Source of the DNA: CAYRYU01 sp964428355
GTDB lineage: Bacteria; Muiribacteriota; Ozemobacteria; Ozemobacterales; Ozemobacteraceae
Direction: 5' to 3'
Assembly (NCBI GenBank): GCA_964428355.1
Contig: CAYRYU010000180.1
Location: forward strand, 1-7,559
DNA length: 7,559 bases
Part shown: in pieces, positions 1 through 5,502 of the stretch
Layout: the number at the start of each line of letters is the position of its first letter
How positions within the stretch are numbered: the stretch's first letter is position 1
Position numbers and translations under genes: made by a program
The notes under the pieces: generated by a model
Databases searched by the model: none
Seen by the model: only the letters and a program-made list of their open reading frames with translations
Told to the model about the DNA's origin: nothing

Positions 1-1171
1 CCACCCCTCCTACCAGCTGATGGATGAACACGAATACGAACCGGGACCTGTTGCCTTCGAGGGTTGCCTTTAGCCATTGGTACTGGGCTTTCCCCAGACT
101 GGATTTCCAGTTGTCATCCCCACCCCTCTGGCGTTCGGAGAAACGGTAGGGGTCGAGGACGATGAAAAGTGCATCACCCCAGGTCCACGAGTAGTAATCC
201 CCTGGAATGACTCCGGCCGGGTCGGGGACGGTGTTTCCCGAGAAGAACCCGTTGGGGACAGGGTTCGGGAAAAAGGCCATTCTGGTCGCTGTCGACCAGA
301 CCTCCAGGCTGTCCGCGGTTCCATCATCGTCACGGATGCTCTCCCCGTCGTGGTTTCCCACGACCAGGAAGGAGGGGACGGAGTGGCCGAAGAGGCCGAA
401 ATAGTACCGCTGGGCGAAATACTGGCGCAGGAGTTCCGGCCGGTTGTCGGGTTTCTTGTCGTTCATGAACGTGTCCCCAAGGTCGATGTTGAAATCCGGC
501 GTGGAACTCGCGATCGCGAGCATCGTTTGGCGGTAGATTTCCGGCTCCGTCCGGTCATCGAGATGGGAATCCGCCGTGACCGTGAACGAAAAACTGGTTC
601 CGGGCTTTCGGGCCGTGTGGAAAGAGTGGACCGTTTCCGAAGGGTCGCCCTCTTTGCCCGGCGGGTCCCGGAGGATCCTGTAGAAATATCCTGTGTTCGG
701 TGCAAGGCCTGAAAGCACGAAATCGACAGGCTTTCCCGGGGAAAGATCGGTGGACGTCGTCGTCTGGTCCAACCGTTGGCTTTGCGTTCCGTAGGCTATG
801 GAAAGCCGTTTTTCCAGATGTGAAAGGATGCTTACCGTTATCGAGGAATCCGTTGGGCGGGCGAGAAGGATTCCCAGATCCCTTTGGGGGACTTCGGTTC
901 GGAAGACCCCGGGTGGATTCCGTTTCTTTTCGCCCCGCCGATCACGGCCACGTTCACCGCCTCCGTGGCGCCCTTCCTGGCCGCCGCTTCCCCTTGGCCC
1001 TCCCCGCCTTCCGTCCCCCCCATCCTGCGCAAACAGGATGGGAGCCAGCAGCAGCAGGCAGAAGACTCCGATCAGAAGTTCCTGCGGGGAAGTCCTGGAT
1101 CGATTTGAAAAGCGGAAAGGTGGAAAGAGCAGGCCTGCGGAACCTGATACGGATTTCAGTTCTGATTTCAC
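1..1171 (-). CDS. Exported calcineurin-like metallophosphatase with N-terminal Fn3-like domain, partial (C-terminus beyond the window)
   Basis: Open to the left edge, with 390 codons visible. The GTG start overlaps the stop of the 609-aa gene as GTGA, which implies translational coupling; no good Shine-Dalgarno is seen and no ATG lies nearby. Residues 1-31 form an unusually long basic n-region, followed by a hydrophobic core (32-47) ending FAQD, a likely Sec signal or anchor. Residues 51-85 are Gly/Arg-rich linker. Residues about 90-187 resemble the Fn3-like domain of purple acid phosphatase and PhoD relatives, including LSGLAPNTGYFYRI. The metallophosphatase core follows: ADSH (D201, H203), DLGD (D230, D233), VGNHD (N273, H274, D275) and a later histidine in FIHQ (H384). 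These match the dinuclear-metal motifs D-x-H, GD, GNHD and H. The last GHxH-type motif lies beyond the edge. It probably acts outside the cytoplasm as a phosphomonoesterase or diesterase; the substrate cannot be inferred. Confidence 0.9.
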   Translation of the reverse strand, partial: MKSELKSVSGSAGLLFPPFRFSNRSRTSPQELLIGVFCLLLLAPILFAQDGGDGRRGGPRGSGGQEGRHGGGERGRDRRGEKKRNPPGVFRTEVPQRDLGILLARPTDSSITVSILSHLEKRLSIAYGTQSQRLDQTTTSTDLSPGKPVDFVLSGLAPNTGYFYRILRDPPGKEGDPSETVHSFHTARKPGTSFSFTVTADSHLDDRTEPEIYRQTMLAIASSTPDFNIDLGDTFMNDKKPDNRPELLRQYFAQRYYFGLFGHSVPSFLVVGNHDGESIRDDDGTADSLEVWSTATRMAFFPNPVPNGFFSGNTVPDPAGVIPGDYYSWTWGDALFIVLDPYRFSERQRGGDDNWKSSLGKAQYQWLKATLEGNRSRFVFVFIHQLVGGV

Positions 1172-2997
1172 GGCTTTTTGTCCGTGAAGAGGAAATCGGT
1201 GTCGGGGATCTCGGGCATTGGGATGGGCGAGGAATACAGGAATGCGCCTTCTGGCTCGGGAAGGTTGAGATTGGATCGCATAGCGGTGATGGAGGTTTTC
1301 TGGGCCGGGGTTAGCGACCTGTCAACGTCAACGAAGGTCTTGGCGAAGTTGAAGATGATTGCGCCGTCCTTGTCTCCATAGCTTTCCATGAGCTTCATTA
1401 CGGTCTCCTTTTCGACCGGAAGGCCTGCAATGAATCCTCTGAGAAGCTTAGCTACCTGCCGTCGGATGTTGACAATCTCGAGCAGGAAAGGCTTCTGGAC
1501 GTCGACCAGGCCGGTAATGAGGCTGGCCTGGCCTTTATCAAGGGCAGCCACGAAGGAACGTCCGACGTCGGCGGTCAGGTTCTCGTTGATCGTATAGTTC
1601 CGCTTTCCCTTCGCCGGGCCGCCCTTTATGAAGAAGGCTCCGAAATAGGTTCCCTGGCGTTCGGGGCAGAAATAGACGTCGGTTTCGACATTTCCGGCAT
1701 ACCAGCTGAACATGTCGCTGGCATAGGTCATGACTGCCACGTGCACGTCATGGGAAAACTGCCGCTTGTCCACCTGGTCGGGAAGGTCGGGCCAGGAAGT
1801 CATCCCCTTTCCGACCAAAGCGTCGATACGCGCCCGTTGCTCCGGAGAAAGGGATTTCAGGATTCCCCCCATCACCTGGGCCCGCTGGAAGGTGATTTCC
1901 CCATCCAGGCGGTAGAGTTCAGCGGAGAACGCCCTGACGGCGGTTTCGCTCAGATAGGGTTTCGTTTTCGGGCCTTCCCCCGACAGGAGCCGCCTGAAGG
2001 CCTTCATCAGGACGAAACGTTTGTAGGCATATGCGTTGATTGGTTCCACCTGGATTCGGGCAAGCTCGATCAGAATCGCTTTTTGCTGCTCCGAAAGTAT
2101 CGACAGCATGTTGTTTGCCGCTTTGGTGAGAAAGTCGGTGTTGTGGCCCATGTGGCTCGGGTCGTTGTCCCTCAGGCCCTGGAAACCCCAGAAATCAGCA
2201 ACCTTTCCCGGGGGAAACCAGGAGTCAGCTCCCAATGATCCTGTAAGGAAGCCAACGGCATCGAAGGCGATGGTTGTCCACTGGGCTTCGTCGGAGAGGG
2301 TCTGTTCCATCGTGAACCCCCCCGGGCTCCCACCTCTTCCGCGCTTCTCTCCATTCCCCCTTCGGTCATTCGATCGTGCGGAACCAGACCGGGCCGCGTC
2401 AGGCCGGGCCACGTCAGGCCGGGCTTCGCCGTCCCCGGTGTCGCCATACCCGGCCATTTCCGGGCCCGTACCGCCTTCTTTCCTGCTATCCGGTCGTGGG
2501 GGGCGGGACTCCTCCTTCGAGATTCGGCCGTCACCGTCCTTGTCCAGGGTCTTCAGGGAATCAACCGCCGAAGTCATCTCCGGAGCAGAGATGATCTCGT
2601 CCCCATCGGTGTCCAAAGCCGATTCCAGCGGGGGCGGAGGTCTCCGACCGTCCTTCGCCCGGCGTTGTCCTTGCACTCGAGGCTCCCCGCGGTCGGTCCG
2701 GCCCATCCCCCCCTGCCTTCGTTCTTCGCCTGGCTTCGGAGGACGGTATTCGTCGGGAGTGAGCTGGCCATCGCCATCGGCGTCCAGCGATTTCAGCGCG
2801 GTCGCAGTCAGGGACGCATCACCAATGACGATGTACCCGTCCCCATCCTGGTCCAACACTTGTTCCAAGGGTGGAGGCCCCCGGCGGCCGCCTTCAGGTG
2901 GCGGGGGCGGAGGTTCTCCTTCATCCTGGGCCGGGGCTATGGTCGTATAGGCAACGCACAACAGAAGAAATGCAAGAAAGAATAGAGATCGTTTCAT
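1168..2997 (-). CDS. Secreted EF-hand protein with large two-lobed LTxxQ-repeat domain (609 aa)
   Basis: ATG preceded by AGGAG at 3008..3004, with 6-nt spacing. A signal peptide (1-23, ending IAPA-Q) leads to a Pro-rich stretch and two double EF-hand cassettes: loops at 49-60 (DQDGDGYIVIGD), 72-83, 129-140 (DTDGDEIISAPE, Glu at the usual Gly position) and 152-163. A low-complexity Arg/Gly/Asp linker (165-227) follows. Residues 230-604 form a large domain that aligns almost gap-free with the C-terminal domain of the 652-aa lipoprotein at 5499..7457. Shared motifs are FPPGKVADF, GHNT (284-287), VMTYAS, YFCPER (442-447) and DTDFLF. LTxxQ-like motifs lie at 301-305, 383-387, 486-490 and 562-566. 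The N-terminal half matches the 253-aa EF-hand protein, so this gene looks like a fusion of the two upstream gene types. It probably binds Ca2+ in the periplasm or outside the cell. The function of the large domain is unknown. Confidence 0.93.
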   Translation of the reverse strand: MKRSLFFLAFLLLCVAYTTIAPAQDEGEPPPPPPEGGRRGPPPLEQVLDQDGDGYIVIGDASLTATALKSLDADGDGQLTPDEYRPPKPGEERRQGGMGRTDRGEPRVQGQRRAKDGRRPPPPLESALDTDGDEIISAPEMTSAVDSLKTLDKDGDGRISKEESRPPRPDSRKEGGTGPEMAGYGDTGDGEARPDVARPDAARSGSARSNDRRGNGEKRGRGGSPGGFTMEQTLSDEAQWTTIAFDAVGFLTGSLGADSWFPPGKVADFWGFQGLRDNDPSHMGHNTDFLTKAANNMLSILSEQQKAILIELARIQVEPINAYAYKRFVLMKAFRRLLSGEGPKTKPYLSETAVRAFSAELYRLDGEITFQRAQVMGGILKSLSPEQRARIDALVGKGMTSWPDLPDQVDKRQFSHDVHVAVMTYASDMFSWYAGNVETDVYFCPERQGTYFGAFFIKGGPAKGKRNYTINENLTADVGRSFVAALDKGQASLITGLVDVQKPFLLEIVNIRRQVAKLLRGFIAGLPVEKETVMKLMESYGDKDGAIIFNFAKTFVDVDRSLTPAQKTSITAMRSNLNLPEPEGAFLYSSPIPMPEIPDTDFLFTDKKP

Positions 2998-3003
2998 TGC
3001 GGT

Positions 3004-3008
3004 CTCCT
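3004..3008 (-). promoter_or_regulatory. Ribosome binding site of the 609-aa gene
   Basis: AGGAG on the minus strand, 6 nt before the ATG at 2997. It lies in the short gap (2998-3036) after the sensor gene, which fits continued translation of one message. No terminator is seen in the gap. Confidence 0.8.
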
Positions 3009-3036
3009 TTTCCGGGGAAAATTCGGGGTTCCGTCC

Positions 3037-3522
3037 CTACTGGCGGTCAGGGGGACGTGGAGGAGGGGCAGGCTGGTTGAGGAGTTCCTCCAGCAGCTTT
3101 TTCAGCTTGTCGGCCTGTTCGGGGTTGCATGAATCGCGGATTCCCTTGATGTGCTGGAAGGACATCTCCTCCAGCTGCCTGGTGCAGATGGCCATTTCGT
3201 CGAGCAGCCTTCCAGCCTCCGAAGCCGTATCGGGAGCGAACAACCCCGTTGTCAGCTGTTTTCGGTTGTCCCGGATCTTTTGCCTTAGGACATCGGAATT
3301 CCGGCGGAAATTTCGCCGGTTTTCCTCGAATTGTTTCGCCTGCTCCGGGGAAAGACCGATCTGTCGCTCCATGAAACGATCGGCCTCGCGGCTCAGGTTC
3401 TGATCTCGTCCACCCGGTTCGCGGGCGAAAGGAAGGTGGGGCCAGACCAGGAACAAAACCAGTATCAGATTAAGCACCACGAGGATGCCCACCAGCCAGC
3501 TCAATTTCGTCGTCAGTTCCAT
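3037..3522 (-). CDS. Membrane-anchored periplasmic sensor of the Spy/CpxP/CnrX type (161 aa)
   Basis: The chosen start is the ATG at 3522, preceded by TGAGG at 3535..3531 with 8-nt spacing. An upstream in-frame TTG at 3540 would add six residues but lies before this Shine-Dalgarno. Residues 7-27 are a strongly hydrophobic signal anchor, leaving a helical periplasmic domain (about 40-150) rich in charged residues and ending in a Pro-rich tail. LSPEQ at 57-61 and CNPEQ at 132-136 are the paired LTxxQ-type motifs of the Spy/CpxP/ZraP/CnrX superfamily, and the length suits it. C113, H124 and C132 are possible metal or redox ligands. The gene follows an ECF sigma factor and a short membrane protein, the arrangement of CnrH-CnrY-CnrX, where the X protein senses periplasmic metal and controls release of sigma by the anti-sigma factor. 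The inducing signal here is unknown; protein-folding stress is an alternative to metal. Confidence 0.87.
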   Translation of the reverse strand: MELTTKLSWLVGILVVLNLILVLFLVWPHLPFAREPGGRDQNLSREADRFMERQIGLSPEQAKQFEENRRNFRRNSDVLRQKIRDNRKQLTTGLFAPDTASEAGRLLDEMAICTRQLEEMSFQHIKGIRDSCNPEQADKLKKLLEELLNQPAPPPRPPDRQ

Positions 3523-3530
3523 ATTCTCGA

Positions 3531-3535
3531 CCTCA
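3531..3535 (-). promoter_or_regulatory. Ribosome binding site that fixes the sensor start
   Basis: TGAGG, 8 nt before the ATG at 3522. Its first three bases are the TGA stop of the preceding anti-sigma gene, so termination and re-initiation sit side by side. This favours ATG 3522 over TTG 3540. Confidence 0.6.
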
Positions 3536-3862
3536 CTCAAGGCTTTCCGTCAGTGAAAAAAGAGGGGATTCCCCGGCCCCTGCGCCACTGATCTCGCACA
3601 TGATCCGGCTTCTGGTTCTGGCCTCATTGGCTTTCAAGGACCATGCCATGGCTGCTCCGTCCAACAGGATGAGAAGGATCACCATCGCCAGGGCCAGATC
3701 GGGCCACCAACCGGCGGTTTTTCCCTCCTCCCGGGCGGTTTCTCCGAGGGTGATGGAGGAAAGAACCCGTTCCGCGAAGGAACCCGAAGAACGGCATCGC
3801 TGGACCTCGTCCAGGCTCGCCATGGTTTTCTCGACTTCCAGTTCGATTCTTTCGTCAGCCAT
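3533..3862 (-). CDS. Short single-pass membrane protein, probable anti-sigma factor (109 aa)
   Basis: The ATG at 3862 has an excellent AGGAGG site 6 nt upstream and overlaps the end of the sigma gene by 8 bp. Residues 1-53 are a predicted cytoplasmic segment with an amphipathic helix around VEKTMASLDEVQR (10-22) and a second helix around FAERVLSSI (29-37). One transmembrane helix spans about 54-76, starting WWPDLALAMVILLILL. A tail of about 33 residues follows, with one cysteine (C89). No zinc-finger HxxxCxxC anti-sigma motif is present. Size, topology and position between an ECF sigma factor and a CnrX-like sensor match CnrY-type anti-sigma factors, which hold sigma at the membrane through a short N-terminal segment. 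Assignment rests on context and topology more than on sequence motifs. Confidence 0.75.
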   Translation of the reverse strand: MADERIELEVEKTMASLDEVQRCRSSGSFAERVLSSITLGETAREEGKTAGWWPDLALAMVILLILLDGAAMAWSLKANEARTRSRIMCEISGAGAGESPLFSLTESLE

Positions 3863-4460
3863 TTTCGGCCTCCTTGTTTCCCACCGGGGAAAGGTTTTCC
3901 GGCAACCCGCGGTAGTAGGTCCGGAGTTCGCGGCGAAGGTTTTCCCGGGCCCGGTGGAGCAGGGAATCGACGGCTCCGAGAGTCGTTTCCATGACTTCCG
4001 CGATCTCCTTTCCCTTCATCTCCTCGAATGTGGCAAGAACGTAGGCGATCCTCTGCTGCTCGGGAAGAGAATCGATGGCGGCCATGAGGAGCCGTGCGCG
4101 CTCGCGCCGCTCCGCCTCGACCAGCGGGTCTTTCCCGCTCACCAACTCGGTCAGTTTGGGTCCCATTCCGAACAGTTCCAGGAGCCATGACCACCGTCGT
4201 TTCCTCTTCCTGAGGATATCGAGGGAGGTCCGGACTGCGATCCGATACAGCCAGGTGGACAGCCTGCTTTCCCCCCTGAAGGTGGGAAGAGCCCTCCATG
4301 CCTTCAGGAAGACCTCCTGTGCCGCGTCCTCGGCGTCCTGCCGGTTGTGGAGGAAGCCGTAGCAGGTGTTCACCACCTTGTCCTGGAATTCCCTGATCAG
4401 GGCGGACGGGGTCGGGAGTTCCGCCTTTTTCTGGCCTTCAAGTCGGTTCAAGTCATCCAT
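3855..4460 (-). CDS. ECF-family RNA polymerase sigma factor (201 aa)
   Basis: Two-domain sigma-70 family protein of ECF size. Region 2 spans about residues 22-90 and contains DAEDAAQEVFLKAWR (42-56), FRGESRLSTWLYRIA (61-75) and the basic DILRKRKRR (81-89). Region 4 spans about 124-180, with LPEQQRIAYVLATFEEM and a helix-turn-helix ending in VDSLLHRARENLR. There is no C-terminal extension domain, so it is a minimal ECF sigma. The start is well fixed: ATG 4460 follows an in-frame TGA at 4469..4467. The Shine-Dalgarno is weak. Its last 8 bp overlap the anti-sigma gene. It is expected to direct polymerase to promoters of the locus once freed from the membrane protein encoded next to it; many ECF factors also activate their own promoter. 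Region 4.2 would define the ECF subgroup, which I cannot assign by eye. Confidence 0.95.
   Translation of the reverse strand: MDDLNRLEGQKKAELPTPSALIREFQDKVVNTCYGFLHNRQDAEDAAQEVFLKAWRALPTFRGESRLSTWLYRIAVRTSLDILRKRKRRWSWLLELFGMGPKLTELVSGKDPLVEAERRERARLLMAAIDSLPEQQRIAYVLATFEEMKGKEIAEVMETTLGAVDSLLHRARENLRRELRTYYRGLPENLSPVGNKEAENG
3869..3874 (-). promoter_or_regulatory. Ribosome binding site of the anti-sigma gene
   Basis: Consensus AGGAGG, 6 nt before ATG 3862, lying inside the last codons of the sigma gene. It is the strongest Shine-Dalgarno in the triad, whereas the sigma start has none that is clear. This may help keep anti-sigma in excess over sigma (inference). Confidence 0.8.
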
Positions 4461-4540
4461 CCAGCTTCACGCTCGCCTATCCCGCAGGAATTTCAGCCCG
4501 TTGCCCCCGGGGCTTCTCATTCCACCCAGACTTCCCTCCT

Positions 4541-4572
4541 GCCCAGTGGTTTCCAGAGGTTTCCAGAGGTTT
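4541..4572. repeat. 10-bp tandem direct repeats upstream of the sigma gene
   Basis: Two perfect copies of ttccagaggt (4551-4560, 4561-4570) follow a degenerate copy, gcccagtggt (4541-4550, 7 of 10 matching). The period of about one helical turn puts all copies on the same DNA face, as for a multimeric regulator site. They lie 81-112 bp upstream of the sigma ATG and just downstream of a GGAAC. They could also be chance slippage; nothing identifies a binding protein. Confidence 0.6.
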
Positions 4573-4673
4573 GACGTTCCGGTCCGGGAAAACTTGCGGA
4601 GATTTCCTTGGAATCGGCGACTTTTTTTTGATGTGGATGGGTCACCTCAGGCCGGATTTCCCTTCCCATTGAT

Positions 4674-4693
4674 ACCCTCTTTGGGCAGAGGGT
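4674..4693 (-). terminator. Hairpin downstream of the EF-hand gene, weak terminator candidate
   Basis: A perfect 7-bp stem (accctct / agagggt) closes a 6-nt loop, about 48 nt past the stop codon of the EF-hand gene. No T-run follows on the minus strand, so it is not a standard intrinsic terminator. It may instead be an attenuating or mRNA-stabilising structure at a processing point between the two halves of the cluster. Confidence 0.35.
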
Positions 4694-4740
4694 GCAATCC
4701 CCGGATTTCCGCGGAAAAACTTGAAAACCTGATAGGTGTT

Positions 4741-5502
4741 TTATTCCCCCTGTTCCTGGTCGGGGGGTGGTTGGTCATCGCCTTGCCCTCCTCCACCTCC
4801 TCCTCCCTGGCCGCCACCCTTGTCCGGCCGGCCGTTCCCATTGCCCCGGTTTCCGCCTTGCCCGCCTCGTCCGCCCTTGCCCTGGCCACCCTGGCCTTGC
4901 CGGCCACCCTGGTCTTCGGGGCGGGGGGGTTGGGATTCGGCGCGGGAAACTTTTCCATCTCCGTCCTTGTCCAGGGCTTTCACGGTGACCTCGGAGTTTG
5001 CTATTTCAGCGGCCGAGATGGTTCCGTCTCCATCAGCATCCAAAGCCAATTCGAGAGGAGATGGCGGGCGTTGCCGATTTCCGGGGCCGGATTCCCGGCC
5101 TTCCCCCCTGGACTCCCCAAGCCTGGAACTCCCGGATGCCTGGGATTGACCCTTTCTTTGTGAACCGGGTTTCGGGCGTTTGTACTCGTCGGAAGTCAGG
5201 TTTCCATCGCCGTTCGAATCGAGCTTTCTCAGGGCTTCCGGAGCTCCCGAAAGCTCATTTCCGGAGATGTATCCGTCTCCATCGACGTCGAGGGCCTTTT
5301 CCAGGGGGGGAGGTCCGCGCCTGGGGCCACCTCCCCCTCGGGGTTCACCCTGAGAATCCTGGTTGCCACCGGGGTTACGTCCGCCCGGACCCATCCGGGA
5401 ACCTCCGGAATCGCCAGGTTCGTCCTGCCTACCGGGTTGAGCCCAGGACGCCGAACAAACGATTGTCAGACTGAGGAAGATGATCAGGATGGCTCTTTTC
5501 AT
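4741..5502 (-). CDS. Secreted four-EF-hand protein with glycine-rich tail (253 aa)
   Basis: ATG with AGGAG at 5513..5509, 6-nt spacing, overlapping the upstream stop as ATGA. A signal peptide covers 1-21 (cleavage after ASWA). A Gly/Pro-rich stretch (22-62) leads to two proline-bracketed double EF-hand cassettes. Loops lie at 72-83 (DVDGDGYISGNE), 95-106 (DSNGDGNLTSDE), 155-166 (DADGDGTISAAE) and 178-189 (DKDGDGKVSRAE). All have acidic residues at 1, 5 and 12, Asp or Asn at 3 and Gly at 6, so Ca2+ binding is likely. The two loops of each cassette start 23 residues apart, as in compact bacterial EF-hand pairs. Residues 197-253 are a disordered Gly/Gln-rich tail ending in Pro and acidic residues. 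No enzymatic domain is present. It is paralogous to the N-terminal half of the 609-aa protein. A Ca2+-binding structural or buffering role outside the cytoplasm is inferred. Confidence 0.92.
   Translation of the reverse strand: MKRAILIIFLSLTIVCSASWAQPGRQDEPGDSGGSRMGPGGRNPGGNQDSQGEPRGGGGPRRGPPPLEKALDVDGDGYISGNELSGAPEALRKLDSNGDGNLTSDEYKRPKPGSQRKGQSQASGSSRLGESRGEGRESGPGNRQRPPSPLELALDADGDGTISAAEIANSEVTVKALDKDGDGKVSRAESQPPRPEDQGGRQGQGGQGKGGRGGQGGNRGNGNGRPDKGGGQGGGGGGGQGDDQPPPDQEQGE

Larger units (their letters stand above)
4461..4740. other. Intergenic region upstream of the sigma gene
   Basis: 280 bp without a gene, between the EF-hand gene stop and the sigma start. On the minus strand it holds a 7-bp hairpin just after the EF-hand gene, a perfect 10-bp palindrome TTCCGCGGAA (4707-4716), two copies of ccggatttcc on the plus strand (4652-4661 and 4701-4710), and 10-bp tandem repeats at 4541-4572. 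A GGAAC at 4580..4576 resembles the ECF -35 element. It is the longest gap in the window and the likeliest place for a separate promoter for the sigma operon. No small ORF there has both a ribosome site and a credible protein. Confidence 0.6.

Noticed and set aside
77..712. Plus-strand ORF of 211 codons at the left end
   Set aside because: It is antisense to the metallophosphatase frame, which carries all the expected metal-binding motifs in order; the plus-strand product has no recognisable features.
2036..2950. Long plus-strand ORF of 304 codons
   Set aside because: It lies antisense to the 609-aa gene, is dominated by Ser/Pro/Arg, has no recognisable domain, and arises from the G+C-rich linker and EF-hand codons. 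The minus-strand frame has a signal peptide, EF-hands and a paralogue.
3522..3540. TTG at 3540 as the start of the sensor gene
   Set aside because: It would overlap the end of the anti-sigma gene and lies before the TGAGG site that is correctly spaced for ATG 3522, which also places the membrane anchor at the N-terminus.
4622..4629. Run of eight T on the plus strand as a terminator
   Set aside because: No stem precedes it on the plus strand and no plus-strand gene ends there. On the minus strand it reads as A-run, which does not terminate.
4366..5163. Plus-strand ORF of 265 codons across the sigma upstream gap and the EF-hand gene
   Set aside because: It is a frame shadow of the Gly-rich EF-hand gene, with low-complexity Ala/Leu/Pro runs and no ribosome site. 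It would also span the intergenic repeats.
4741..5502. Dockerin-type cohesin partner instead of EF-hand protein
   Set aside because: The loops have the full 12-residue EF pattern with Glu at position 12 and start 23 residues apart, without the dockerin helix motifs. No cohesin or cellulosomal domain is nearby.
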